From JAWKSY01 sp041402125 (lineage in GTDB: Bacteria > Planctomycetota > GCA-002687715 > DRQF01): 64,000 nt of DNA. The notes under the pieces are model-generated. The model had not been told where the DNA came from. It saw nothing but the letters and a program-made list of their open reading frames with translations, and did no database searches. Positions 47,208 through 56,883 of this stretch are shown here, piece by piece. Location of the stretch: positions 251,298-315,297 of the forward strand of contig JAWKSY010000006.1 in assembly GCA_041402125.1 (NCBI GenBank), written 5' to 3'. Positions within the stretch are counted from its first letter, which is position 1, and each line of letters begins with the position of its first letter. Both the position numbers and the translations under genes were made by a program.

Positions 47208-48929
47208 ATGCCGCGATTCGCCGTCCTCGCACTCGGATGCGTCCTCTCGACCCTGTCCCTCCACGCTCAGGACGAGATTCCGACCCACCTGACGGTGGTC
47301 GGGTCGCCCACGGCGCCCAACTTCGGTGAGGCGATCGCAGGACTCGGCGACATCGACCAGGACGGGGCCGGCGACTTCATCGTCGGTTCTCCGGTCTCCG
47401 GAGGGATCGGGAAGGCGACGGTCTTCTCGGGCTCGACCGGAGCCGTCCTCTACTCGCTTCAGACCGGAGTCGTCAACGACCTCTTCGCCACCGCCGTCTC
47501 CGGCGCCGGCGATCTGAACGGCGACGGACACCTCGACTTCATGGTGAGTGCGACGCGGACGAACTTCGCTGGACGCATCTACATCTACTCCGGTCTCGAC
47601 GGTTCCTTGATCCGCATGATCGACGGCACGAGCGGCCAGTACATCGGACAGGCGCTCGCTTCGCTCGGAGACCTCGATGGCGATGGTCTCGATGACATCC
47701 TGGTCGGGAGCACGGCTTCCGGCGGCCTCATCACCCCCAACTCCGGGGCGGTCAGGGTCCACTCCGGTTTCGACGGATCGGTGCTCTTGACCGTGTTCGG
47801 GACCTGGGCCACGGCGCTTCTCGGAAGTCAGCTCGCCGCCACGGGGGATGTCGATCTCGACGGCGTCCCGGACTTCGCCGCCGTCTCGGTCCAGCAACCG
47901 GTGGCCGTCGGACCGACCATCCGCGAGGTCAAGGTGTACTCGGGAGCGAGCGGCGCCGTGATCTTCACGTACGTGCTCTCCTCCCACCTTCCCCACAATT
48001 CCTCCGGCCCGGAGATCGCAAGCGGCGGAGACATCAACGACGACGGCATCTCGGACCTCGCGATCGGCACCTTCGACGCGATCAATGCCTTGGGGGTGGC
48101 CGTCGGCCGGGTCGACGTTCACTCCGGCGCGGACGGATCCCTCCTCTGGTCGCATGAAGGAGATGAGTGGCCCGCCGCCTTCGGAGCGGCGGTCGCCTTC
48201 GCCGGCGACCTGAACGGCGACGGCATCGCCGATCTGGCCGTCTCCGCCCCGGCCAGCAGTCTGGCCACGCAGTTCGGCGGCCGGGTCTCGGTCTTCTCGG
48301 GTCGCGACGGCACCCGCCTGTTCGACAATCCCGGAGAAGTCCTCTTCCGCCAGTTCGGCCGCCACATCGCCTCCTCCGGCGACGCCGACGGTGACGGACG
48401 GGGGGGCCTGATCGTCAGTGCACGCGTGACCAGCACCACGACCTTCGATCCGGGCGCCGTCCACGTGCTGGAAGTCCCCGCCTCTCCCTACCCGGGCTCG
48501 GCGAGCGATCTCCGCCTGCGATGCGGCGTCAACACCCCACCGACGCTCTTCCCCTTCGTGCTCCAGGCCACGGGAGGCGACACCCTGGAAGTCTCGCTCG
48601 ACTCCGAGGGAACCTACGACTTCGTGACGCCGCTCCTCGCGGCACAGCCCTTCCCCACCGGCTCCCCCACTCCCCAGCCCTCCGGCTTCCCCGAGGCCTG
48701 GCTCAATCCCTCACCGCTGATCGCAGCCCCGGTCTACGTCCTCTACGACGGCTCGACCGTTCCGCTCGGCGGCCTTCTCCCGCCCATGGGCCTGCACTTC
48801 ACGTTCACGCTGCCCTTCGGCCTGAGCGGCTACAGCATCATGCTCCAGGGTTTCGCGCTCGCCCCGAGTGCGGTGACGGGCAATCCCATCTTTACCGCCA
48901 CGGACGGCCGCGAGATCCGGATGCAGTAG
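47208..48929 (+). CDS. Secreted FG-GAP/VCBS repeat protein, paralogue of previous gene
   Basis: 573 aa from the ATG at 47208, with GGAGG seven bases upstream. Signal peptide (FAVLALGCVLSTLSLHAQ), then about seven FG-GAP repeats (DIDQDGAGD, DLNGDGHLD, DLDGDGLDD, DVDLDGVPD, DINDDGISD, DADGDGRGG). The C-terminal domain matches the previous gene in its last 30 residues (GYSIMLQGFALAPSAVTG). It starts 78 bp after the upstream stop, so the pair may be one operon. Confidence 0.85.
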   Translation: MPRFAVLALGCVLSTLSLHAQDEIPTHLTVVGSPTAPNFGEAIAGLGDIDQDGAGDFIVGSPVSGGIGKATVFSGSTGAVLYSLQTGVVNDLFATAVSGAGDLNGDGHLDFMVSATRTNFAGRIYIYSGLDGSLIRMIDGTSGQYIGQALASLGDLDGDGLDDILVGSTASGGLITPNSGAVRVHSGFDGSVLLTVFGTWATALLGSQLAATGDVDLDGVPDFAAVSVQQPVAVGPTIREVKVYSGASGAVIFTYVLSSHLPHNSSGPEIASGGDINDDGISDLAIGTFDAINALGVAVGRVDVHSGADGSLLWSHEGDEWPAAFGAAVAFAGDLNGDGIADLAVSAPASSLATQFGGRVSVFSGRDGTRLFDNPGEVLFRQFGRHIASSGDADGDGRGGLIVSARVTSTTTFDPGAVHVLEVPASPYPGSASDLRLRCGVNTPPTLFPFVLQATGGDTLEVSLDSEGTYDFVTPLLAAQPFPTGSPTPQPSGFPEAWLNPSPLIAAPVYVLYDGSTVPLGGLLPPMGLHFTFTLPFGLSGYSIMLQGFALAPSAVTGNPIFTATDGREIRMQ

Positions 48930-49198
48930 ACCTCGGATCAGGGACCGGCCTCGAGGGTGGTCCGTCGGCGAAGACGACCACCGTGATTCGCCTGCCGTGC
49001 CGTGACGAGCAGCGCCCTTCCTCCGGCCACGCCGAGCAAAGCGGGAGCGCAGGGCCGGATGAAGCCTCTCCTCGAGGCGAGATCGCACCGCCGGACCAGG
49101 GATGTTCCTCGCGCGACCGGATGAGGTCCATCCCGGACTCCGGTACAGAAACATCAGTCGGAAGGCGCCGATGGTCGACGGAAGGTCTGCCGACACCG

Positions 49199-49726
49199 TC
49201 ACCAGTTGAGCTGAAAGTCCTCCGCCAGGAAGAACCCGTCGAGCCGCCACTCGAGTTCGTCGTCGCTCTCGCACGTCGCGCAGACGATCCGGACCTTCGC
49301 CTCACCCTCGGATGTCGCCGCTCGGAAGACGATTCGCTCCGCCGACCAGGAGTCGATCGCGACGACGCGAAGGGTCGTCGGATCACCTACCCAGGCCGTC
49401 AGTCCATCACGCACGCCGAGGACGAAGCTCGCCTCCGTGCCACCCCAGGGGCGCGAAGCGAAGTAGTCGTCCGACATGAACGTGAAGATGCTCTCCTGGT
49501 CGAGTTCACACCAGGAGGCGACCTTGAGCTTCTTCATCAGGTCGCAGAACCGATCGGTCGCCTCGGCGACGCTCGGAGGCGGAGGACCGACTTCCGCCGC
49601 CGGGGCCCTCGCGTCGGGCTCGCAAGCGAGGATCGACATCACGACAAACGCCGCCAGGAGCGCCCTCGGGATCGCATCGCCGCCCCATCGGTTCACTCCG
49701 CACGAGTTCCCGCCTGAATCCCGCAT
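49199..49726 (-). CDS. Lipoprotein, hypothetical
   Basis: 175 aa. A hydrophobic segment (RALLAAFVVMSILAC) ends in a lipobox Cys. The mature part is acidic with a short cysteine pair (IVCATCESDDELEW). GGGAGG lies nine bases before the ATG at 49726. It is convergent with the FG-GAP gene, 269 bp away. Unknown function, probably envelope-bound. Confidence 0.6.
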   Translation of the reverse strand: MRDSGGNSCGVNRWGGDAIPRALLAAFVVMSILACEPDARAPAAEVGPPPPSVAEATDRFCDLMKKLKVASWCELDQESIFTFMSDDYFASRPWGGTEASFVLGVRDGLTAWVGDPTTLRVVAIDSWSAERIVFRAATSEGEAKVRIVCATCESDDELEWRLDGFFLAEDFQLNW

Positions 49727-49897
49727 GGCCCATGACCTCCCACTGATCGCGACGCGAGCCGGATGCCGTCTTCGACCCGACGCGAGGGTCCGCCCTCGAG
49801 GTCGAGGGGCCGCCCCTACCTGGGCCCCCGACGGGAACGTTGACGGGAATCTCGGGGTTCGGGAGCCGGCGAAAGAGACGAGACGGGGGCTTGGAAG

Positions 49898-50182
49898 TCA
49901 GGACGACCTCGAGACCCTCCAGCGGCCGAGCAACGAGATCATCATCGGCAGCAACACCTTCAGCCCCTCCTCGTCGGGCGGCTCGTCGTTCAGGAGGGCC
50001 CACGCGACCTCGACCACCTCTCGCAGGTCGGAGAGCTCGGCATCGGTCCCACGGCCGATGGTCATGTCAACACGCTCGAGGGCCAGGGCCAGGTCCACAA
50101 TGAACCGGTCCCGGGGCAACTCCCCCGCTTCGAAGCGGCGTTGCCAGTCATCGATCACGAAGTATGCGTCAGAGAGTTTCAT
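49898..50182 (-). CDS. Small hypothetical protein
   Basis: 94 aa, acidic and helical (SDAYFVIDDWQRRFEAGELP, ELSDLREVVEVAWALLNDEP). No signal or membrane helix. AGG lies about seven bases before the ATG at 50182. No family was recognised; composition and codon use are gene-like. Confidence 0.5.
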   Translation of the reverse strand: MKLSDAYFVIDDWQRRFEAGELPRDRFIVDLALALERVDMTIGRGTDAELSDLREVVEVAWALLNDEPPDEEGLKVLLPMMISLLGRWRVSRSS

Positions 50183-50303
50183 GCGCGGACCTGGATGCGG
50201 CTTCCACGAGATGAGCGAGGAGCGCGGACTCGCGCGCGGACGGTCTCGGAACCTGCCGACTCCAGGAGTCGAGGCGAGCTCTGGCGCATCGTATCCGGTC
50301 CGA

Positions 50304-52106
50304 TCAATCGACCTTCAGGATGACGAGATTCGTCAGCTCGATACCGCCCTGCCCGTCGGACATCGCGCCCTGGAAGCTCACCTCCAGCGGGACCGGGATA
50401 CCGGGAAGCAGTCCGGACGACCACGGCGCGGGGTAGGACGCGATCAGCTGGGGGCACGGGAGGCCGAAACCGTTGTCGGTGAGCGTGAAGAGCAGGCCCG
50501 AGAGCCACGGGGCCAGCGGGCACGGGACGATCGCCATCTCCCCGAGGCCGAAGGGAAGACTGACCGGGTCGAGGTAGCCGGGAACGCCGATGACGCCGAA
50601 GACGGCGAAGCCGGCCCCGGCCGTGCCGAGAGGCGGCAGCATCTCGAAACTGAGCGGCTGCCCGACCTGGGCCAGAACGCGCCGATCGACGCCGCCGTCG
50701 TCGCCGAGGATGCGGAGCGTTCGGAGCTCCTCCCCCGCCCCGTCAACGAACCGGCTCCGCGCGGCCGGGTGGATCGCGATGTCCACGAGCTCATCGGCCC
50801 CGATGTCCACGCCTCCACCGGCGACGCGGAGTTCGCCCTCGAGGTCCATCGGCGGCGTCCCGGCGGGAGCCGAGGTCCAGAGATTCGAGGCATCACCCGC
50901 ATCGATGGCGGGCGAGCCGAAGCTCAGCCGGTAGTCGCCCGCCGCCGCGTCGCGAAACATCGGGTCGGAACCGCTCACGTTCGCGAAGGAGAGAGTCGAG
51001 CTTCCCCCGAGGCCGCTCCAGCCCTGAATGATCGAGTCGGACACGACAACGAGTCCCGGATTCCGGCCCTGCGCGACCTCATTGGGCCCGTTGTTCCAAA
51101 AGATGCAGTTGTCGATCTCACTGGTCGGGAGACCGGCGGATGAACTCAAGACGCACCCATAGCCGATTCCGCTCATGTTGCCGGACACGGTCGTGTTCCG
51201 CATCCGCAGGGAGACGCCAGACAGGATCGCCCCGACGAAGGGAGCGCTGTTCCCGGTGATGAGACAGTCCTCTATCTCATAGGTGGCTGCTGAGCCTCCC
51301 GACAGGTAGATTCCCCCGGCCGTCGTTCCGGCCACGTTACCTCTGATCACGCACCGACGAAGATGAAGGCCGCCAGAAGGTGCTCGAATTCCACCTCCGG
51401 ACCCGCTCCCAGAAGGTGAAACCGCCACGTTGTTCGCGATGACGCAATCAGCCGCGTACAAGACATCCACGTGGATGCCGCCGCAGGCGTTCCCGACGAC
51501 CTCGCACCCGAACAGGTTGACGAAGGCCCCGGTGTTTCCCGCGATGGCGTGGGTCGGCGAGGTGTTCCCCGTCACGAGGCAATCCTCGAGAGTGCACTCG
51601 GCCTGGAGAAAGATGCCGACCGCGGCCCCGGCCTGCCCCGAACTGCCGGTGATCGTGCAGTTCTCCAACCGGGGGTGCGGCATGCCGGCCGATGTCTGGT
51701 TGCCGAGCACGGCAACGGCTCCACCCACCGTGAGCATCGAGCCGAAGGTGCCGATGGCGAAGGTGTGTCCCACGCCGTTCGTGAGCGTGAACCCGCGAAG
51801 GATCGCCGCCTGCCCTTCTCCGTTCGCGAACACGACGGCCGCTCCGACACCGCCCGCATCGATGACCGACAGCCCCGGCCCCGCGCCCTCGACCAGGATC
51901 TCCTTTCCGAGGAAGTCGAGGTTCTCGAAGTAGGTCCCGGCCGCGACGAGAACAGTGTCTCCGTCCATGCTCGCGGCGATCGCCGACTGGATCGTCGGGG
52001 TCGCCGCCGACGGGACGGTGAACATCGTCTGACCGGCGGCATCGGTCGCGAACCCCGCGACGATGGCGGCGAGCACCCGGAGCCATGGGGAACGGAAGCT
52101 GGTCAT
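50304..52106 (-). CDS. Secreted right-handed beta-helix protein with C-terminal sorting-like domain
   Basis: 600 aa. Signal peptide (RVLAAIVAGFATDAAGQ), an N-terminal cap (IQSAIAASMDGDTVLVAAG typical of pectate-lyase-like helices) and about ten beta-helix rungs (GSSGQAGAAVG, ENCTITG, GGIYLSGG) like choice-of-anchor Q or PbH1 proteins. The last 130 residues form a beta domain ending QGGIELTNLVILKV that recurs in the next beta-helix genes. The ATG at 52106 has GAGAGG upstream. Probably extracellular, perhaps carbohydrate-binding. Confidence 0.8.
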   Translation of the reverse strand: MTSFRSPWLRVLAAIVAGFATDAAGQTMFTVPSAATPTIQSAIAASMDGDTVLVAAGTYFENLDFLGKEILVEGAGPGLSVIDAGGVGAAVVFANGEGQAAILRGFTLTNGVGHTFAIGTFGSMLTVGGAVAVLGNQTSAGMPHPRLENCTITGSSGQAGAAVGIFLQAECTLEDCLVTGNTSPTHAIAGNTGAFVNLFGCEVVGNACGGIHVDVLYAADCVIANNVAVSPSGSGSGGGIRAPSGGLHLRRCVIRGNVAGTTAGGIYLSGGSAATYEIEDCLITGNSAPFVGAILSGVSLRMRNTTVSGNMSGIGYGCVLSSSAGLPTSEIDNCIFWNNGPNEVAQGRNPGLVVVSDSIIQGWSGLGGSSTLSFANVSGSDPMFRDAAAGDYRLSFGSPAIDAGDASNLWTSAPAGTPPMDLEGELRVAGGGVDIGADELVDIAIHPAARSRFVDGAGEELRTLRILGDDGGVDRRVLAQVGQPLSFEMLPPLGTAGAGFAVFGVIGVPGYLDPVSLPFGLGEMAIVPCPLAPWLSGLLFTLTDNGFGLPCPQLIASYPAPWSSGLLPGIPVPLEVSFQGAMSDGQGGIELTNLVILKVD

Positions 52107-52721
52107 GTATGCCTCTCCAACCGGATGCGCACGATGAGCGCCAGGACGCATCGCGCTCCATGGGCTGAGTTCAGGCAGGAGGGGCGGCGGCATCACGCCC
52201 GATGAAGCTCGCCGGACGGATGATGGCCGGGGACGCGGTCCAACGTCCAGAGTCAAGCAGAGGAGCCGCGAGAAGAGTGTCACGAGAGAGCTCCTCGGAG
52301 CCTGGTGGTGACGAGGGGACATCGCCAGCCGCGCGGCCGGTCGTGTCCGTCCGCTCGCATGCAAGACGAGAGATGTCCGCTCGCCGCAACCCGAGCCCCC
52401 TCCGGGCCTTCAGCTCGGTGGGGATGTGGGCAGGCCGTCAGCGGGGGCTGAGGGACTCCCGTGATTCGCGCCCCCGAGGTGGGTCAGCTCCCCGGACCGG
52501 ACCACCAGCCCCCGGCGGAGCGAATGATGAGGACCCCGCCTTCGGGGCGCTTTCTGCCACCCTCTCGAGGAAGCGCCATCGTCGAAGATGCACCTTCGCG
52601 CTCGTAGGCTTCCGAGGACGCCCGCCTTCCGCAGGCCGGACGAAGAAGGACAGGTGGGTTCAGAGGGCCGGCACCGAGCCGCTGGGAAGGCCCAACGTGA
52701 TTGGCCGACATCTCGGGCAGG
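52107..52721. other. Intergenic region with a decayed upstream repeat
   Basis: 615 bp between two minus-strand beta-helix genes, with no credible gene. From about 52252 to 52450 it resembles the region 62540-62730 upstream of the last beta-helix gene (shared GTCAAGCAGAGG, CGCCGCAACCCG, GGGCCTTCAGC). A hairpin CCCCG/CGGGG with a 4-base loop (52534-52547) is followed by a short T-run, terminator-like on the plus strand. No plus-strand gene remains, so this looks like a remnant. Confidence 0.45.
52252..52450 (+). repeat. Degenerate copy of beta-helix gene upstream region
   Basis: Patchy similarity to 62540-62730, in the same orientation relative to the plus strand: GTCAAGCAG at both starts, CCGCAACCCG then GGGCCTTCAGC near the far end, with gaps between. 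The copy at 62540 leads into a live gene; this one does not. Confidence 0.4.
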
Positions 52722-54518
52722 TCACTCGACGACCACGACGACGCCATTCGTCACGCCCAGCGTTCCGTCGGCCCGGGTGACGACGCCTTGCACCGTGAAC
52801 CGGACCGGAATCCCGAGAGGGGGGATCGTCGGAGAGGTCCAGGGCGCCGGATAGGAGCCGATGAGCTGCCCGCACGGCAGGGGCGTGACGTTGTTCGTGA
52901 GCGTGAAGAACACGTCTCCCCAGAACGGGACCAGGGGACAGGGCGCGAAAGCCATCGTCCCGATTCCCGATGGCAAGGTCGTCGCCGCGTCGAGCGAAGG
53001 CACGCCAAGGGCCCCGAAGATCGCGAAGGGGCTTCCTCCGGTCGCCCCCGGCGGCGACGCCATCGCGAACGAGAGTGATTGCGACGGACTGACGTCGACT
53101 CGCCGCGCGGAGTCACCGGAACTGCCGTTGACCGTCAGGAGATCGACCGGTGCTCCGAGAGGGCCGAGGACTCCGCCGGCCATCGTCGAGGACAGCCCCA
53201 CGAAGGTGCACTCGTCCACGCCCATGTCGATCACTCCGAACTGCGGCCTCGGATCGCCATCGAGTCCGTCGAGATGCGGCGTCGTCAGGCCCGTGGCGAG
53301 GGCATTCGACCCGGCGTCGACACAGGGCGATCCGGGGTCGAGATGGAAGTCCCCGGCCGAAGCGTCGACGAAGAGAGGATCCAGATCGAAGTTCCCCGGG
53401 CCGGGGGCACCTCCCTCGACGCAGCAGAACTCGTAGGTCGCGCCGCCGACCTGCGGAGCCGTAAAGTTCGTCGGGTTGGGGCCATGTCCGCGCAGGATGC
53501 AGTTGCGAAAGGCGAAGGCCCCGAAGCCCGCGCACCAGATGAGACTCCCCACGGGAGCCGTGTTCCCGTAGAAGGTGCTTCCTCGTACGTCGAGGTATCC
53601 GAACGAATCGGAATGGAGAGCCCCGCCGAGCACCCCGGCCGAGTTGTTTGCAATGAGGCAATCCTCGAGGAGGACGGGGAGATTCGCGTAGGCGCCCCCG
53701 AGGAGGATCCCGCCTGCATACGACACCGCCGAGTTTCCCGTGATCCTCGTCCGTCGAACGACATGAGACGGCCCCAGGAGGACCACCCCGGTTCCGGAGT
53801 TGTTGCTGATGTCGCAGTCCTCGATCAGAGATGGCGAGTTGCCGTCCTCGATCGAGACTCCGGCATGCAGATTCCCGTCCACCGTCACCCGCCTCAAGAT
53901 CAACATGGAGTTGAGGCAGGCATGGATGGAAGCGCCGGCCGTCGGCGGGGAAGTCGACAGCCCCAAGGGGTCGACGTTCGAGTTGGCCGTCACGTGAACA
54001 TCTTCGAGGGTCGCACGCGCGAAGCCGAAGACGAACACGCCGCTCCCGAGCGTCGCGAAGTTCCCCACGATCTCACAGTTCCGGATGACGGGATCGGTGA
54101 ACGGAAACGTGTACCCGACCGACGACCCGTAAACCAACACGCCGCCCCCGGACCAGAAGCACACCAGACCCTGACAGACGGAATCCCCCCTTCCCGACTG
54201 GATCGTGAAGCCCTCGAGGATCGCGCCCGGCCCCTCGCCCGAGGCGAAGCGGACGCCCGGACCCGCATCGCCGGCGTCCAGGATCGTCACCCCCGGTCCC
54301 TGCCCGATGACATGGACGTCCTTCCCGAGGAAGTCGATCCGCTCGTTCCAGGTCCCGGCGCCGACGAGGATGATGTCGCCGGGGCTGGACGCCGTGATCG
54401 CGAACTGAATCGAGGAAGCGGGCGTCGGGACGTTCCAGATCGCCTGCACCTGTCCGACGCCGATCGGCGAGAGCACGCCGAACAGCATGATGAGAGATGA
54501 CCAGATCTTCGAGTTCAT
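52722..54518 (-). CDS. Secreted right-handed beta-helix protein
   Basis: 598 aa. Signal peptide (SLIMLFGVLSPIGVGQVQA), N-terminal cap (SIQFAITASSPGDIILVGAG), then beta-helix rungs (VIRNCEIVGNF, IEDCDISNNSGTG, LLEDCLIANNSAG, RGSTFYGNT). The C-terminal 130 residues repeat the sorting-like domain (ending LGVTNGVVVVVE). The ATG at 54518 was chosen over a TTG two codons earlier. Related to the genes at 50304, 54981 and 62851. Confidence 0.8.
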   Translation of the reverse strand: MNSKIWSSLIMLFGVLSPIGVGQVQAIWNVPTPASSIQFAITASSPGDIILVGAGTWNERIDFLGKDVHVIGQGPGVTILDAGDAGPGVRFASGEGPGAILEGFTIQSGRGDSVCQGLVCFWSGGGVLVYGSSVGYTFPFTDPVIRNCEIVGNFATLGSGVFVFGFARATLEDVHVTANSNVDPLGLSTSPPTAGASIHACLNSMLILRRVTVDGNLHAGVSIEDGNSPSLIEDCDISNNSGTGVVLLGPSHVVRRTRITGNSAVSYAGGILLGGAYANLPVLLEDCLIANNSAGVLGGALHSDSFGYLDVRGSTFYGNTAPVGSLIWCAGFGAFAFRNCILRGHGPNPTNFTAPQVGGATYEFCCVEGGAPGPGNFDLDPLFVDASAGDFHLDPGSPCVDAGSNALATGLTTPHLDGLDGDPRPQFGVIDMGVDECTFVGLSSTMAGGVLGPLGAPVDLLTVNGSSGDSARRVDVSPSQSLSFAMASPPGATGGSPFAIFGALGVPSLDAATTLPSGIGTMAFAPCPLVPFWGDVFFTLTNNVTPLPCGQLIGSYPAPWTSPTIPPLGIPVRFTVQGVVTRADGTLGVTNGVVVVVE

Positions 54519-54887
54519 CGGCAAGACACCCCTACCAGCGTCGATTCGAACCGCGTACCGGATCTTGAGACCGTCGTGAGCGGCATGAGAATCCGCGGTG
54601 CTAGCGGCACCGCGCGGGCCGAGCCTCCGAAACAGGACTCGTCATGGGCCCGGGCCCTTCGGACCTCTCTGGTCGAAACTACACCACCGCATTCACCGGA
54701 CTCGACCCAAATCGCTATCCGGAAGGCGCGAGAGGACTGACGGCGCAAACGCTCAGACACCAGTTGATGCCGACGCATCGAGGACGATCACGCGTCAATA
54801 CACATCGTCTTCGAAACCGCATGTTCTGCGGTGGCGCGGCGATCGATTGCGGTCGCCGCCGAATCAGAGGCGGCGCCACTGATAACC
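54519..54887. other. Divergent intergenic region, no gene seen
   Basis: 369 bp between the beta-helix gene starts, continuing into the conserved element at 54888. It should carry the promoter of the minus-strand gene. A TTCGAA-containing stretch near 54546 resembles a tRNA T-loop but does not fold as one. Nothing else was recognised. Confidence 0.35.
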
Positions 54888-54980
54888 GCTTCCGACCTGG
54901 ATTCGCGCCGGGGTATGCTCGGGATGACACGTCGGTTCAGGCCCGGCAGAGTCCGCTTCCCCATCAGCCGAGTGGCGCAC
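54888..54980 (+). repeat. Conserved upstream element, copy A
   Basis: The 93 bp before the ATG at 54981 align without gaps to the 93 bp before the ATG at 62851, about four in five positions being identical by eye. Shared blocks include GCCGGGGTAT, CGGTTCAGGCCCGGC and TCCCCATC. A candidate promoter (TTCCGA at 54890, 18 bp, TATGCT at 54914) is conserved in both. The two genes probably share regulation through duplication. Confidence 0.6.
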
Positions 54981-56825
54981 ATGCCGAAGCTCATTCTCAT
55001 CGCTCTCGCGACGCTCGTCCTCGGCGGGCTCGCCGGCGCCCAGGTGACGATCTACGTGGATGCGGCGGCGACGCCGGGCGGCAACGGAACCGTCGCGAGC
55101 CCCTTCGCCCTGATTCAGGACGGCATCAACGCGGCTATCGATGGAGACACGGTTCAGGTCGCAGCAGGCACGTACTTCGAGAGCATCGACTACGCGGGAA
55201 GGGCGATCTCAGTCGTCGGCGCGGGCCCCGACGCCTCGACGATCGACGGATCGTCCGGCTCGATCTCCACCGTCCGGATGATCGGACCGTTCGCAACGAG
55301 CGCTTCGCTCCAGGGATTCACCGTGACCGGCGGAACCAATGGGTGGCTGGATCCAGCACTTTCGTCGTCAATCTTCATCCCGTCCGGCGGCGGCATCTTC
55401 ATCCAGAATCCAACGGGCATGGCGACTGCAGCAGTGGTTGCAGACTGTCACATCACAGGGAATTCCGCTCCCGTAGGAGGCGGGATCTTTGCTGCAGGAT
55501 CCGGGCTAGCTGCGTCCTTCTTGAATTGCGTGATCGACTCAAATACATCGAGCTTCTTTGGCGGTGGTGCCGCTGTAGGCGCAACTCATGTGATTTTCGA
55601 GGGCTGCGAAGTTCGAAACAACTCGTCGATACGCGGCGCTGGCATTGATGCCGGCGCCTTTGGGCACCTGGAGATCCGAAGCAGCGTGATCGAGAGCAAC
55701 GTCGCACATCATCCGACGGCAGGCGCTCAGGCCCTCGGCGCGGGGATCAACGCCGAGGTCGCGATCGTCACGTTGAAGCGGACACAGATCATCAACAACC
55801 ACGCGACGAGCGACTACTCGCTCTACGGAGGCGTTCGCCTGACGACCTCGTCCTTGTCAACCGCGCCGGACAACCTCCACATCGAGAACTGCCTCATCGC
55901 GGGCAACTCATCGGGCGGCTATTCGGTGTTCTTGTCCGGCGGAGGCGACCTGTCGAATACGACGATCGCTGACAACACCATCACCGGAGTGGTCTACCCG
56001 ACGGTCTCGGTCCTCGTGGCTGCCTTGAACTCCTCGATGCTGTCGTGTCGGAACCTGATCGTTTTCGGGAACTCGGCCACCGAACTCCTCGTCTCCCCGA
56101 ACACCGTCCAGAACGTCAGCATCGCCAGCTCGAATATCCCGGGCGGCTACACCGGCCCAGGCAATGTCGATCTCGACCCCCTCTTCGTGGATTCCACCTC
56201 CGGGGACTTTCGACTGCGCTTCGACTCCCCCCTCATCGACGCGGGTGACAATGCTGCCGTCATGCCGCCGCAAATCGACCTCGATGGTCGCCCCCGCGTC
56301 CTCAATCAATTCGTGGACATGGGGGCCTACGAGTCCGATGACATCGCCAACCACGCCTCGGCGGCCGGGACGCTCGTCGATCCCGCCGATGGTTCGCCCT
56401 TCCGCGCCCTGAGCGCGAACGGAGACGACGGCGGCCCCGACTACCGCGTGACCGTCCCGGCCTTTTCGCCCTGGTCGTTCAGCTTCACTTCGCCGCCCTG
56501 GATGATGCCGCATCCGGACTTCGCGATCTTCGGGGCGCTGGCCGAGGCCACGATCGAGACGGTCGTCAGCGTCCCCCTCGGCATCGGCGACATGTCGTTC
56601 CTCCCCTGTCCCCTCGCTCCGCAGTTCGAGGGGCCGGTCTTCACGCTCACGAGCACCGTGCCGTTGCCCTGCAACGAAGTTCTTCCTTCGGTGCCCGGAC
56701 CGAGCTGGACGACGCCGATCATCCCGGGGCTGCCCGCCCCGCTCGACATCTCCTTCCAGGGAGTCCTGCTCGATGCGACGGGCGCCGTTCACAGGACGAA
56801 CCTGCTGATGATCAACATCCGCTGA
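54981..56825 (+). CDS. Secreted right-handed beta-helix protein
   Basis: 614 aa. Signal peptide (LILIALATLVLGGLAGAQ) and the cap TIYVDAAATPGGNGTVASPF then IQDGINAAIDGDTVQVAAG, as in choice-of-anchor Q proteins. About ten beta-helix rungs follow (ADCHITGNSAPVGGGIF, FEGCEVRNNS, HIENCLIAGNSSGG). The C-terminal 130 residues match the shared domain (LGIGDMSFLPCPLAP, ending RTNLLMINIR). Start and first 60 residues closely match the gene at 62851, so the two are recent duplicates. Confidence 0.82.
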   Translation: MPKLILIALATLVLGGLAGAQVTIYVDAAATPGGNGTVASPFALIQDGINAAIDGDTVQVAAGTYFESIDYAGRAISVVGAGPDASTIDGSSGSISTVRMIGPFATSASLQGFTVTGGTNGWLDPALSSSIFIPSGGGIFIQNPTGMATAAVVADCHITGNSAPVGGGIFAAGSGLAASFLNCVIDSNTSSFFGGGAAVGATHVIFEGCEVRNNSSIRGAGIDAGAFGHLEIRSSVIESNVAHHPTAGAQALGAGINAEVAIVTLKRTQIINNHATSDYSLYGGVRLTTSSLSTAPDNLHIENCLIAGNSSGGYSVFLSGGGDLSNTTIADNTITGVVYPTVSVLVAALNSSMLSCRNLIVFGNSATELLVSPNTVQNVSIASSNIPGGYTGPGNVDLDPLFVDSTSGDFRLRFDSPLIDAGDNAAVMPPQIDLDGRPRVLNQFVDMGAYESDDIANHASAAGTLVDPADGSPFRALSANGDDGGPDYRVTVPAFSPWSFSFTSPPWMMPHPDFAIFGALAEATIETVVSVPLGIGDMSFLPCPLAPQFEGPVFTLTSTVPLPCNEVLPSVPGPSWTTPIIPGLPAPLDISFQGVLLDATGAVHRTNLLMINIR

Positions 56826-56883
56826 GCTCTTCTCGCCGAGCGTCGGACGCGCCCCAACGCTTCAGGCGGATCGCTAACAGCGA

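Noticed and set aside
45349..48929. Repetitive sequence that could look like a CRISPR or satellite
   Set aside because: The repetition comes from FG-GAP protein repeats with variable DNA and no regular spacer.
54541..54600. TTCGAAT-containing stretch like a tRNA T-loop
   Set aside because: The flanking bases do not pair into a T-arm and no anticodon or acceptor stem can be drawn.
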